Assembly: GCF_022512515.1 (NCBI RefSeq)
Contig: NZ_JAKWBK010000003.1
Span: forward strand, 62,001-126,000
Reading direction: 5' to 3'
Source: Paraniabella hibiscisoli
GTDB taxonomy: Bacteria; Bacteroidota; Bacteroidia; Chitinophagales; Chitinophagaceae
DNA length: 64,000 nt
Below the pieces are notes generated by a model that saw only the letters and a program-made list of their open reading frames with translations, was not told the DNA's origin and did not search any database. The position numbers and the translations under genes are program-made. Position 1 is the first letter of the stretch. Each line of letters begins with the position of its first letter. Shown here piece after piece: positions 17,528 through 28,086 of this stretch.

Positions 17528-18373
17528 ATGTCGTTACAAAAATTAAAAGCAGGTTTTGTTGAAAACTTAAAGAGTGTTTATCCCTCTGATGAAGCTAGCA
17601 ACCTATTTAACCTGGCCATAGAACATTTAACAGGAATCAACCTTAGAAATAATAGCGCTGCGACATTTACTCCCGACGGATGCTTTATGAAAATGTGGAG
17701 CGAAATGGAACAGCGACTGCGAAAAGCCGAGCCTATACAATATATTTTAAATGAAGCCTGGTTTTACGACATTCCGTTTTATGTGAATCAATCCGTATTA
17801 ATTCCGCGCCCGGAAACAGAGGAGCTGGTGGAGTGGATCATAAAAGATCACCAGGGAAAGCGAGACCTGTCCATTCTGGATATCGGAACCGGAAGCGGTT
17901 GTATCCCGGTTATATTGAAACGAAAAATACCCCAGGCTGAAGTAATTTCATGTGACATCAGTGCTGCGGCCCTGGAAGTAGCCAAAAAAATGCTCGTAAG
18001 CATAAAACTGAAATAGCATTTACACAAAGTGATTTCTTAAAAAAGAGAATTGGTCTTCATTTCCCCAAACCGATATTATCGTAAGCAACCCGCCTTATAT
18101 TCCACAAAAGGAAAAGGGCTTTATGCATGATAATGTTTTAGACCACGAACCTAACCTGGCGCTTTTTGTGGAAGATAACGACCCACTTATTTTTTATACT
18201 GCTATTGCAGAAGCAGGGAAAATATTACTGAAAGATGAGGGAATGGTTTATGTAGAAATATTTGAAGGATTGGGTGAAGAGACCCGGTTATTGTTTGAAA
18301 AACAGGGTTACAATACTCTTCTAAAAAAGACATGCAGGGTAAAGACCGGTTTATTAAGGCCTGGAAACTGTAA
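17528..18373 (+). CDS. prmC: Release factor glutamine methyltransferase PrmC, three frame breaks
   Basis: The N-terminal helical domain is followed by the SAM-binding domain: LIPRPETEELVEW, LDIGTGSGCIPVIL (motif I), EVISCDISAAALEVAKK and the catalytic VSNPPYIPQKEKGF. Three A-runs (about 17985, 18038 and 18327) are each one A short; after repair the protein is one frame of about 282 aa ending DMQGKDRFIKAWKL at 18373. The longer readable tail to 18500 is an artefact of the last break. The enzyme methylates Gln of the GGQ motif in RF1/RF2. Confidence 0.93.
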
Positions 18374-18389
18374 TAAGATTGGACTAAAA

Positions 18390-19973
18390 TTAATTGATGT
18401 GGTCGACCAATATGAAGACGGGACGCTCCGATACTGCTACCGCCACCTTCCCTCCGTTAATTGTCAGCAACTGCCGTTCGCCAGATGTGCTGCCGGTTAG
18501 AAGAGAAACCATTTCGGCTGATGATGACTGCCCGGAAAGCTGAATTGAAAAGTTTTCAACCCTGTAATCGTTACTAGTTTGCGCCCAAACAGCATATACG
18601 CCTTTTGAGCTTTTTACATCCTTAAATTTATACACCAGTACATTAGGATCTGCTGATGCAACCTCACCGGCAAAACGCATATTGGTCAGCATATTTTTGA
18701 GTGTAGCTACATAGTACCAGGATTTTTTAGGCGCCCAGCTACCTTTAGGGCCTACTAAACCGCAACTGGCAAACTGCATTTTATCATCTGGATTAACATC
18801 CCGCAGCATATACATTTGGGCCCTGTCTACGCCTGCAGCCGCTAATGCCATATACGCTCTTACCAGCCAGATACCCTGCACTTCTTGTCGATCCATTGAT
18901 CCGATTTCAGGAACACTTAACCGGGAATCAGGATGCGTATCCCACCCGAACTCTGAAACCCATACTTCTTTTCCAGGTAAATGATCGTTCCGGTATTTAA
19001 TAACCGGTATCAACTGCTCCTTTAATTTACCCGCCTCCGGCGACAAAGCGGGGCCGCTATCTCCAAATTGCGAACCGTCTGGAAAAGTGTACAAGTGGAA
19101 ATTAAGCACATCGGCCGCAAATATCTTGTCAGGCCGGTTACGCTCAAACCAGCTTTTCATTCTCTTAATATAATCAATATTAAAAATAGCCAGCCCACCC
19201 ATAACCAGTTTTGCTGAGCTGTCGGCATTTTTGATGCCGTACTTTTTGTTATGTAAATTCATGGTATTACCATGGCCATCATAGTCAGCGCTCGCCATCG
19301 CCGCGTATTCTTCAGAGGTAAACTCAGCATTTTTGCCTTCCCAGGTCCTATCCTGCTCATTCCAGTCTTCTATGTATTTAACATAACCTAATCCTGAAAC
19401 TCGTTTTTGGTGCGGGTCTAATTGCAAAAAACTATCATTGACTACATTTTGGCCATACCTTGCAGCAAACTGGTACATAAAATTAGCCTTTGCATGATAA
19501 GATTGCGGGTTAGCAGCACTCAGGCCCGGAGCATCTAGCGGTTTATAGGCCGATTGAAAAGAGCTGTTTTTCTGCAACCAGGGAACCGAGCCCTGTATAC
19601 AAGGCGCCACTTCTACTTTGATATCATTAAGGTTACGATAAAAATCATCGTAGCTCCATCCCGGGAAACTAGGTGCAAACCGGATCTGGCTTTGTGGAAA
19701 ACCCTTGTAACCAGGATTTCCATCCCCTTCGTCCCAAAACCAGTTGTGATATTCGCGTACAAAACCGGCGGCGTTTATCAACTGTGAAGGATCGTCGACA
19801 AAGGCATTTAATCCTATAAACTTATCCATCGTAATAGGAGACGTAGTGTCAATCACCCTGCCAAAGTATTCATTTCCAACGACAGTAGGAATATCGGCTG
19901 ATTTTGGCTCGTTGCAACTGCTAAAAAAAACCAACATAGAAAGAAATTTGAAAGAGAAATCGCTCCACATCAT
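18390..19973 (-). CDS. Lipoprotein glycoside hydrolase with TIM-barrel features
   Basis: The start at 19973 (MMWSDFSFKFLSM) gives a lipoprotein signal with the Cys of VFFSSC. The mature protein of about 500 aa has a clan-A-like pattern: YIEDWNEQDRTWEG, where the Glu after Asn would be the acid/base, and KEVWVSEFGWDTHPDS, where Glu would be the nucleophile. Many Trp/Tyr residues would line a sugar cleft. A C-terminal beta-sandwich-like part follows. GH39- or GH30-type families are candidates; exact family unclear. It closes the exopolysaccharide locus and probably trims or turns over that glycan. Frame intact; convergent to prmC. Confidence 0.7.
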   Translation of the reverse strand: MMWSDFSFKFLSMLVFFSSCNEPKSADIPTVVGNEYFGRVIDTTSPITMDKFIGLNAFVDDPSQLINAAGFVREYHNWFWDEGDGNPGYKGFPQSQIRFAPSFPGWSYDDFYRNLNDIKVEVAPCIQGSVPWLQKNSSFQSAYKPLDAPGLSAANPQSYHAKANFMYQFAARYGQNVVNDSFLQLDPHQKRVSGLGYVKYIEDWNEQDRTWEGKNAEFTSEEYAAMASADYDGHGNTMNLHNKKYGIKNADSSAKLVMGGLAIFNIDYIKRMKSWFERNRPDKIFAADVLNFHLYTFPDGSQFGDSGPALSPEAGKLKEQLIPVIKYRNDHLPGKEVWVSEFGWDTHPDSRLSVPEIGSMDRQEVQGIWLVRAYMALAAAGVDRAQMYMLRDVNPDDKMQFASCGLVGPKGSWAPKKSWYYVATLKNMLTNMRFAGEVASADPNVLVYKFKDVKSSKGVYAVWAQTSNDYRVENFSIQLSGQSSSAEMVSLLTGSTSGERQLLTINGGKVAVAVSERPVFILVDHIN

Positions 19974-20200
19974 AATTAGTAAATTTACAATAACCACCTC
20001 CTTTTATTAAATAAATATCAAATATTTACCTCACACCAAAAAATGGCGCAGTTGGCAGGATAATTGAAGAAAACTTAAATTCATAGTTTGTAATTTTAAA
20101 AATTTGTAAATATCTGGTAAACAGAAAGCCCTCAACCCTCAAAATGATATCTTTGCGCCTGCGCGTGAGGAAGATCCCCAATTTGTATAAAAATTTCAAC

Positions 20201-21585
20201 ATGTCCCAATTCTTTTACAGTTCTCTAAAATGCTTAGGCATATGCTTTTGTACGGCCCTATTCGTACAATCTAATTCTTCGTGCACAAAATCCTCTCCCA
20301 TATATACGGGTGGAGATTCGACTACCACTACTCCACCTAAAGACACTACAACTACTACTCCACCTAAAGATACGACCACTACACCGCCTAAAGATACTTC
20401 TGCAAAAGGAAGATCATTTCTGGTAGGCTCCGGCGCCGGTAGTTTAACTATTGACGGAAATAACTTAACAGTAAGCGGTACTAAGATCACGCTGAAAAAT
20501 GCTGACACAATTAAAATTAAAGCCGGCTCTTATGAAGTGATTTACATAAGAAATATATCCGTTCCTTCAACTGGCGCGCGGTGACTATTCAAAATGATGG
20601 TTTGGTAGAGCTTAAAGACGGATACAAACCAATGGATATTTCGAATGTTAACAACCTTATTGTATCGGGCGCAGGCACTTCTGGCATTGACAGGGGTATT
20701 CAATTTAAGAACAATACCTACAGGGCAATTGCATTGCGAGGTACGCTTAATGATTTTACCCTTCAGAACATGTATTTTAAGAATATTGCCGACCTGGTAA
20801 TTATGCATGAAGGACTTGAAAAGCTGAGGTATACAGGCGCAGCAGACTCTTATGCTAAGAATTTAAAATTTTTAAACCTGGATGCTGACAATGTAGGACC
20901 GTTTATTATGTTACCCGGCAGTATTGAGAGTAGTGCTCATTACGGTGTAATTAAAGGATTGGAAGTGGCCAATATTACCTGTGTTAATTCTCCTACCATT
21001 TCAACAATTGTTTATGTAGGTAACGGCTATAACTACAACGTACATAACAATTATATTAATAACGTAAATACGAAGGTGGATAATCACAATGGTATCTTCT
21101 TTCTGAAAGGTTTTGGTAAATTCTATAGTAATATTGTTACCAACCACCAGGGAAATGCTATTCGTGCGTGGATTCACAGTATTGACAACCAGACAGGCAT
21201 TATAGAAATTTACAATAACATCGTTTACAGCAGCAGAAGGTATGGCGCTTTTGAGTTGCAGGTTACCGAGGGTATGAAGCAATCCTCTGTATTTTACCCG
21301 GTAAATGCTAAAGTGTACAACAATACCGCCGGTCGTTTAAATTTCGAAGATCCAAAATATTTCGAAGCAAGATTATTAGATCTTTATATGACATACGGAA
21401 CACTGGAAATTTATAACAATATAGTTGTTAATAACAGGGATGCTCAAATCATCAATAACATGTCTACAACACGGATCACCGTAAATAAGGACAATATCTA
21501 TTCGCAGGACCCATTGGCAGTTCTTGTGAACCTGATTAGTTTTGAGTCTAAGCTACCAGGAATCGGAGCCAACCTGAAGCAATAA
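20201..21585 (+). CDS. Surface lipoprotein with right-handed beta-helix, frameshifted
   Basis: The start at 20201 gives MSQFFYSSLKCLGICFCTAL and a lipobox ending SNSSC. A low-complexity linker follows with three copies of a TTTTPPKD-like unit (residues about 43-67). The remainder is a beta-helix rich in asparagine ladders (YNYNVHNNYINNVNTKVDNHNG, EIYNNIV, KVYNNTAG), as in PL6 and other polysaccharide-acting enzymes. The frame stops at 20584; one more G at 20579 (GG for GGG) joins it to VTIQNDGLVELKDG. About 461 aa. Divergent from the glycoside hydrolase and inside the exopolysaccharide locus, so a glycan-binding, lyase or epimerase role is likely but unproven. Confidence 0.65.
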
Positions 21586-21633
21586 TTTTAATGATCAATT
21601 AATTCAGCGGAACAAAAACAGTTCCCCAATATC

Positions 21634-21668
21634 AAATCCCGTTACATGTCAGTGTAATGGGATTTTTT
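21634..21668 (+). terminator. Terminator of the beta-helix gene
   Basis: AAATCCCGTTACA pairs with TGTAATGGGATTT (one G-U) around TGTCAG and is followed by a T6 run, 49 bp after the stop. Confidence 0.8.
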
Positions 21669-21763
21669 AATGAATAAAACTGCGTTATATGTTAACTTCT
21701 ACAATAGAAAAATCGTTAGCTAATTTCTTTCAAAGTATGCACTCGTAGAGAATCAGAAAATAG

Positions 21764-21787
21764 GAACTCTATAAGAACCGGGAGTTC
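21764..21787 (-). terminator. Short stem-loop behind the GT8 gene
   Basis: GAACTC (21764-21769) and GAGTTC (21782-21787) flank a 12-nt loop, with T-runs on both sides; it sits 26 bp after the GT8 stop and could serve the minus strand. Confidence 0.45.
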
Positions 21788-21812
21788 TTTTAAATTTATT
21801 TACATGTAAAAA

Positions 21813-22696
21813 TCAGATACGTTTAAGCTTTTTGGTCACTTTATTGTATAGTTTTTTCATCAGCCTCAACATATCATTTTTCACTGTAAAATCTTTCCAG
21901 GGCGTTTGATCGAGGTAAAAGAAAAACTGTTCTTTATAACGGCTATTGCCTGAATAGCCTTTAAAGATGGGTTTCATACCTGTAAAGTGAATCAAATACG
22001 GGTCGGGAGTATCATTTTGTGCATAGCAATTCCAGCGGGCATCCAGCTCTTTCCATTGCTGGTTAAAAATAACATTCAGGGAGTACTGATCAGCAAAAGA
22101 AATGTACTCAATATTATCAATACTGCATTGAAACGCTTTCTCTGCAACATTTATTTCTCTCCATTTTACCGGGTCTATCAAAAGCAGGCCTGAGTTCAAG
22201 TACCCACTTTCCGGCGGTAACCCCAACTGTCGGTAATTTTTAATTCCCCCCACTCTGAACTTACTACCTGGGAGCGATCCCGCACTGCACCCACAGCAAA
22301 ACCATCTAACGACAATTGCCATAAAGTTTCCACGTCTTTAAGCAGTATCATGTCCACATCCAGATAAATGGCCCGCGTAGCTTTAGGATCAATAAAATGA
22401 GGAATGCAAATACGTGCATAAGTATTAGCAGGGAAACTGGTGTTATCCATCGGGAGCTTTAGATGGCGGGGAATGGCCTCTTCCAATGTCTTCCAGATGA
22501 TTTTTATTTTATCAGAACCAATTACATTTTTAAGTTTATCAACATTTTGCTGCGATATCCCGTCATTTACAATATATAGATCAATGGGTGTGTCAGCCAC
22601 ATGGTTCACTTCAATCGACTTCAGCAATGCAGCAAGTAACACTGCGAACTGGTTATCGCAAACGGTAACAATGCTTATAACTTCGCCTGAATTCAT
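21813..22696 (-). CDS. Family 8 glycosyltransferase, frameshifted
   Basis: The N-terminal half (SIVTVCDNQFAVLLAALLKS) leads to the DxD motif in AIYLDVDMILLKD. One more G in the G6 run at about 22244-22249 continues it as GIKNYRQLGLPPESGYLNSG, then LLLIDPVKWREINV and the HxxGxxK-type motif LIHFTGMKPIFKGY. About 294 aa. GT8 enzymes are retaining transferases that use UDP-galactose or UDP-glucose. It starts 3 bp after the flippase gene, so it is the second gene of a two-gene unit in the exopolysaccharide locus. Confidence 0.87.
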
Positions 22697-22698
22697 GA

Positions 22699-24060
22699 TT
22701 AAACGTTCTTACTTTTAAATAAATTATTCCGAATAAGATTTACGAGGAAACTATAGCCCATTTTAATGCTACCGAACAGCGGAAATGGAAGATAATGTTT
22801 CTGCAATTGCTTGTATGATATCATAACCGATATAATGGCAGTAACAGCACCCAGTAATACAACACCATATATATTTCCCCATATATAAACACCCAACACA
22901 TCTATAGCGAAATTAACAACCAATAAGAGGAGGATCCGGTAAAAATTAATATTAGGCTTATGAATCACATCTAAAGTAATTGCCAAAAAACGATCGACAG
23001 GTGCAATGAACGACAATATCAGAGATATTCTTAAAATATTAGCGGCAATGACACCTTCGGTGGTACCAATATATTGTCCACCTCCTACCAGGCTTATTAA
23101 GAAAGGCGCCACTACGGAGGTTATTAAAACAATAGGCACTAACCCAATAACGGTGCCGCCTATAAATGTTTGCATTAGTTTGATCACTTCGGTCTTTTGT
23201 CCCTTATTATAATATTGAGCCAGGCTAGGCAACGCAGAATTGCAAAAACTTCGCAACGGAATTTCAACCACTTCCATAAAGCGCCGCCCTAAATTCAGAA
23301 GACTTATAGCAGAGGGCCCAAGCATGAAATTCAATACTAGTGTATCCGTTACCCCAAAAAGATTAGTACTGATAGACGTTCCTACAGTGTATTTGCCAAA
23401 ATGAAACAATTCTCTGATCGCCTTTTTAGTGTACCTGAACAAATGGGTTAAACCGCTCCAGCCCATAACAATAACCAGCAAACTGGTTAAAAAAGAGGTA
23501 GCTATATTGGCATACATCAGGTTTGTAAGACTTATTTTATGAGTAAGATTAAGCGTTACCAAAAAGCCGATCAATAACAATACCTGAAATAACCTTATAT
23601 ATAATAGCCTGTCAAATCTCAATTCACCCTGTACAATACATACACCTATGATCATGGGCAACATTACCAGGAGATTAATTCCGAAATACTTTAAAAAATA
23701 AACGACGCTATAATCTGTTATCAATGAAATAAATAATAAAGCCAGGAGGTTGATTATAATAAAACCAAGGGTGATGGCAGATGCAATAATCCAAACCGAT
23801 CCAATCAGTTCTCTTCCACGCTCAGCCGATGCTCCAGCATAGAATTTTACAAAAGCGGTATTTAAAAAACCCTGCCGAAAAGTATCAAGGAAAGACAACA
23901 TCGTTTGAAAGAAAAACCACACACCGCAATCTTCGGGTGATAAAGACCTGAAAAGGATGGCCGTGAAAATAAAAGTAACAAATGATATACTCCCAGTTCC
24001 CAATAAAGACAAAAAATGAACATTCTTTATCTTTGACAATAAGTGGTTTAGTTTCATCAA
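22699..24060 (-). CDS. Polysaccharide flippase (Wzx-like, MOP superfamily)
   Basis: The 453-aa protein is almost entirely membrane: about 12 hydrophobic spans from ISFVTFIFTAILFRS at the N-terminus to IYGVVLLGAVTAIISVMISY near the end. The N-terminal SPEDCGVWFFFQT and central GKYTVGTSISTNLFGVTDTLVL segments fit the polysaccharide biosynthesis flippase family. It would flip undecaprenyl-linked repeat units to the periplasm. No frame break. It is followed by the GT8 gene and divergent from the dehydrogenase pair. Confidence 0.85.
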   Translation of the reverse strand: MMKLNHLLSKIKNVHFLSLLGTGSISFVTFIFTAILFRSLSPEDCGVWFFFQTMLSFLDTFRQGFLNTAFVKFYAGASAERGRELIGSVWIIASAITLGFIIINLLALLFISLITDYSVVYFLKYFGINLLVMLPMIIGVCIVQGELRFDRLLYIRLFQVLLLIGFLVTLNLTHKISLTNLMYANIATSFLTSLLVIVMGWSGLTHLFRYTKKAIRELFHFGKYTVGTSISTNLFGVTDTLVLNFMLGPSAISLLNLGRRFMEVVEIPLRSFCNSALPSLAQYYNKGQKTEVIKLMQTFIGGTVIGLVPIVLITSVVAPFLISLVGGGQYIGTTEGVIAANILRISLILSFIAPVDRFLAITLDVIHKPNINFYRILLLLVVNFAIDVLGVYIWGNIYGVVLLGAVTAIISVMISYKQLQKHYLPFPLFGSIKMGYSFLVNLIRNNLFKSKNV

Positions 24061-24198
24061 AAAAATTGCTTAAAACAGTTACGAACTGTAAACTTACTAT
24101 ATTTTTGTTATCAAGCGGTAAAGTTTATACACGCATGTATCATACTTTATAGTACCCGCGCAAATAAAGCCACACTGCTTCAGGTTCTCTAATTTAAG

Positions 24199-24785
24199 AT
24201 GCTCAACATGAATAGAAGAAAATTTCTTAAGGGTTCGCTGGTGCTGGGATCCCTCTCTGTTTTAGGTTTTGGCAGTTATAAAGCTTACTCTATATTCAGA
24301 AAACCTGACTATAAATACCTTCAACAGCATAAGGCACTTATTGCAGAAGCATGCGAAACCGTTATCCCCAAAACCGACACACCGGGCGCGAAAGATGCCA
24401 AGGTAGAAGAATTTGTTATTCATTGTGTGCAGCATATGATTTCTACTAAGGAAGCGAACATCTTTATTGACGGGCTTCAATTTATTGACGACTATTGCAA
24501 GAAACATTATAAAAAAGTTTCGTTAACTGTGCTGTGGATGATAAAGTAGCTTCGCTTAATGCGGCAAAGGATATTAAAATTTATACGAAATATCCTATTT
24601 TAAATAAAGTGAAAACTAAGTTAATCGGACGCAGCTTTATCAGCCTTCTGAAGGATATGACGGCCATTGGCTATTGCACATCAGAATTGGGTGCAACAAA
24701 AGGCCTGGCTTACGAAGCTGTTCCGGTAAAATTTATTGCATGTATGCCACTGATACAAGGTCAAAAATCCTGGGCAACAAAATAA
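24199..24785 (+). CDS. Gluconate 2-dehydrogenase subunit 3-like protein, frameshifted
   Basis: The N-terminus MNRRKFLKGSLVLGSLSVLGF is a Tat-like signal (RRKFLK) with a hydrophobic core. The body matches subunit 3 of membrane sugar dehydrogenases: LIAEACETVIPKTDTPGAKDAKVEEFV. The frame stops at 24549; A7 instead of A6 at 24511-24516 restores SFVNCAVDDKVASLNAAKDI to the end at 24785. About 195 aa. It would chaperone or export the flavoprotein encoded 11 bp downstream. Confidence 0.82.
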
Positions 24786-24796
24786 AAAATAATTAT

Positions 24797-26465
24797 ATGA
24801 ATTACGATGCCATAGTTATCGGGTCTGGAATTAGCGGAGGGTGGGCAGCTAAAGAGCTTTGTGAAAAAGGCCTGAAAACGCTGCTTCTGGAAAGAGGCCG
24901 GGATGTGAAGCATGGCCAGGATTACCCTACAGCGATGATGAATCCATGGGATTTCCCTAATCGCCTCAATGTAACATCAGAAGATTTTGAAGAATACCCG
25001 GTACAGGCGAATGGTTTCGACGAAGGTTGTAAGCACTTTTTTGTAAAGGATAAAGACCATCCTTATATCCAGGATAAACCATTTTGGTGGCTGAGAGGAT
25101 ACCAGGTAGGTGGCAGATCTTTAACATGGGGACGGCAATGTTACCGATGGAGTGATCTTGATTTTAGCGCCAATTTAAAAGATGGGCACGGTGTAGACTG
25201 GCCCATAAGATATAATGATCTTGCTCCATGGTATAATTATGTGGAAGGATTTATTGGTGTGAGCGGGCAAAAAGAAAACCTGCCTCATCTACCCGATGGA
25301 TCTTTTTAGACCCAATGGAGCTTAATTGTATTGAAACACATTTGGCGCAATCCATCAAAAAAATCATGATCAACGCCTTTTAACAATTGCACGTGTGGCC
25401 AACCTCACAAGGAATCTCAACGGAAGAGGCCCTTGCATGAACCGTAATCTATGTAATCGCGGATGCCCGTTCAGCGCCTACTTCAGCAGCAATAGTGCTA
25501 CTATTCCTGCAGCTATGGCAACCGGCAACCTGGAACTCCGTCCTTTTTCTATTGTAACTGAAATCATTTATGACGACAAAACCCAGAAAGCAAAGAGTGT
25601 AGTTGTTGTAGATGCCATAACTAATAAAACATACGAGTTCAGTGCTAAAATAATTTTTGTAAACGCGTCCACTATTGCAACTACTGCACTCCTGCTCAAC
25701 TCTAAATCAAACAGGTTCCCCAACGGATTGGGAAATGACAGCGGAGAACTAGGTCACAACTTAATGGATCATCATTCTTCAGCCGGCGCTTCCGGCAGAT
25801 ACTCGGGATTCCAGGATAAATACTATAAAGGCCGCCGCCCCTGTGGGTTTTTAATACCAAGGTTCAGGAACCTTGACAAAGCCTCAGATAAAGTTGATTT
25901 CTTAAGAGGCTATAATATACAGGGGGATGGCGAGAGACTGGAATGGGGCGACCGAAAAAACGATGATATTGCCTTTGGTGCTGACTTTAAGAATCATATT
26001 GCAACTCCCGGCGACTGGACAATTTGGATGGCAGGATGGGGAGAATGTTTGCCCTACCACGAGAACAGGGTTTACCTAAGCGACACAGAAAAAGACAAAT
26101 GGGGACAGCCGCTGGTTCATATTGATTTTTCTTTTAAAGAAAATGAGGCTAAAATGATGGATGATATTAAAGATGCCTGCGGACAGATGTTGACAGAAGC
26201 CGGATTTGACGGAGTAAATACTTTTAAATACAATAAACCAGGTGGTTCAACCGTACATGAAATGGGCACGGCGAGAATGGGCAATGACCCCAAAACCTCT
26301 GTCTTAAACAAGCATAATCAAATACATGCAGCAAAAAATGTATTTGTTACGGATGGTAGTTGCATGACATCTTCCGCTTGTCAAAACCCATCATTAACTT
26401 ATATGGCTTTAACTGCAAGAGCTTGTAGTTTCGCTTTTGATCAATTATCAAAAGGCCTTTTATGA
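24797..26465 (+). CDS. GMC-family oxidoreductase (sugar dehydrogenase large subunit), two frame breaks
   Basis: The start at 24797 gives MNYDAIVIGSGISGGWAAKELC, the FAD-binding GxGxxG motif. GYQVGGRSLTWGRQCYRW is the conserved GMC substrate-domain block. The C-terminus has STVHEMGTARMGNDPKTSVLN and NVFVTDGSCMTSSACQNPSLT, the standard catalytic His/Asn region. Two homopolymers (T5 near 25305, A7 near 25360) are one short; repair gives about 556 aa. GNRNLCNRGC-like Cys residues near 25440 are typical of this subgroup. It probably oxidises a sugar in the periplasm with subunit 3; no cytochrome subunit is adjacent. Confidence 0.87.
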
Positions 26466-26467
26466 TA

Positions 26468-26905
26468 TCAGGATGAGCTTATAATACGTGCCGGGTTGCC
26501 AACAACTGTTGCATTTTCTGGAATGTGCTTTACCACCACTGTGCCGGCACCTATTTTTACATTATTACCGATATTTAAGGGGCCAATAATTACTGAATTA
26601 CATCCGATATCTACATTATTACCAATAACCGGTGCAGACGAGCAATAATTTCCGTTCGCATCTTGTTTTATTCCAATGGTAGTACATTGCCTAACGGTGA
26701 AATTATTTCCTATTACAGTATCAGGATGTATTACCAATCCACTGCCATGCCAGATAGAAAGCCCGGGACCTACAGAGGTTTTCCATGAAAGTTCTACACA
26801 CATACACCATTCAACTATCACCCTGTAAAAAAGCAAGTACCAGAAAAATAACAAAAACAATACTTTATTACGCTTTATAACCTGCGCAATACGAAAAAGA
26901 ACCAC
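26468..26905 (-). CDS. Hexapeptide-repeat acyltransferase (serine acetyltransferase-like), EPS type
   Basis: Two N-terminal hydrophobic helices precede a left-handed beta-helix: SIWHGSGLVIHPDTVIGNNF, APVIGNNVDIGCNSVIIGPL, NIGNNVKIGAGTVVVKHIPENATVVGNPARII. The final NPARII and active-site His pattern (HGSGLVIH) resemble serine acetyltransferases used for O-acetylation in polysaccharide loci. The frame is open upstream to 27009 and encodes FKYIYQDKQANLANPTKGKY, the usual N-terminus of this type, but with no ATG; the given GTG start at 26905 is therefore probably too short. It ends 3 bp from the convergent GMC gene. Confidence 0.75.
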   Translation of the reverse strand: MVLFRIAQVIKRNKVLFLLFFWYLLFYRVIVEWCMCVELSWKTSVGPGLSIWHGSGLVIHPDTVIGNNFTVRQCTTIGIKQDANGNYCSSAPVIGNNVDIGCNSVIIGPLNIGNNVKIGAGTVVVKHIPENATVVGNPARIISSS

Positions 26906-27229
26906 AATATATTTCCCTTTCGTAGGATTCGCCAGGTTGGCTTGTTTATCCTGATATATGTATTTGAAAAAGTCACTATCCTGTTTAAATTCAAGTGCAA
27001 TAATACTTTTCTAATGGCAAGTCACCAACAATTAATTTTTAGAGCGGGAAAGAAGAATCTGATTTAAAATTACTGCGCCATCTTAACTAATTATCGTTTA
27101 TTTTTGATATGCAACTTTGCACATAAGTTACTTCTAAACCAATATTATTTTTGTGCGAAAGAAGCTAGGCAGATATTGAGCTTTGCATAAAAGCTACAGT
27201 CAGTCAAATCAACTAATAAATCAAGTGAG
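26906..27229. other. Divergent control region; left part may be acyltransferase N-terminus
   Basis: The left 100 bp (to 27009) is open in the acyltransferase frame with sensible sequence, so coding probably extends into it. The rest, to the GT2 start at 27230, is AT-rich non-coding DNA that should hold both promoters. No clear consensus was picked. Confidence 0.45.
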
Positions 27230-28086
27230 ATGCACTACATTTTTTCTTATCCTGATTGGGTAAAACATCATAAGTATAGCTTTGGCACTTATGATGAGAT
27301 CTCCAATGAAGTCTTTGACTCCATTAATAAAAGGCTGGACAGCACACAATCAGCAACTCCTGTTGTTTCTATTTTGATTGCGGCGTGGAATGAAGAGACC
27401 AACATCCTGAACTGCGTATCTAGCTTATCAGCATCCAAAACAAAATATCCATTTGAAATTATCGTAATAAATAATAACTCAACCGATCAAACGCAAAAAA
27501 CATTAGATAAGTTGCATGTAAAAGCGCTTTTCCAGCCGGTACAGGGTTGTGGCCCGGCCCGGCAGCTAGGACAGGAAACTGCCTTGGGTGATTACATATT
27601 ACTGGCTGATGCAGACTGTATTTACGCGGAGGGTTGGATAGAGGAAATGATGAACTACCTAACCAAACCCGGCGTTGTTTGTGTGTACGGGCGTTACTCC
27701 TTTATCCCCGAGCAAAAATATCCGAGGTGGCAATTGTATATATTTGAAAAGCTGAAGGATGTAATTGCAGAATTAAGACACTTTAAGCGCCCGTATTTGA
27801 ATGCTTACGGGATTAGCATGGGATACGTAAAAAATATGGATTGAAAGTAGGATATGTTACTTATAAAATTTGGGGTGATGATGGACGTTTGTGTTTTGAC
27901 TTGATGCCTTATGGAAAAGTACTGCAGGTAAAGACGAGTAAGACCCGTGTATGGACAGGTCCCCGAACATTACAGAGAGATGGCGGGCTAGGCAAAGCTT
28001 TAACAAACCGGTTAAAACTAGAATCAAAAGATTTTTCTCAATGTTCACACCTCATGCCCCCACGACACTAAAACCTCAAAAAATGA
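27230..28086 (+). CDS. Family 2 glycosyltransferase, three frame breaks
   Basis: After a leader (MHYIFSYPDWVKHHKYSFGT) the GT-A fold begins at VVSILIAAWNEETNIL; the nucleotide-binding IVINNNSTDQT and the DxD motif LADADCIY are present, followed by GRYSFIPEQ. Repairs at about 27833 (A5 to A6), 28005 (GG to GGG) and 28063 (C4 to C5) give YVKKYGLKVGYVTYKIWGDD, then FTxR-type tail KTRIKRFFSMFTPHAPHDTK and a stop at 28084-28086. About 286 aa. The stop overlaps the ATG of the next GT (ATGA), showing tight coupling. Confidence 0.82.

Noticed and set aside
18374-18500. Extra C-terminal extension of PrmC
   Set aside because: It arises from a missing A near 18327; the repaired frame stops at 18373 at the family's normal end.
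24797-26465. Two separate oxidoreductase genes
   Set aside because: The halves carry complementary parts of one GMC fold and join after two single-base repairs.
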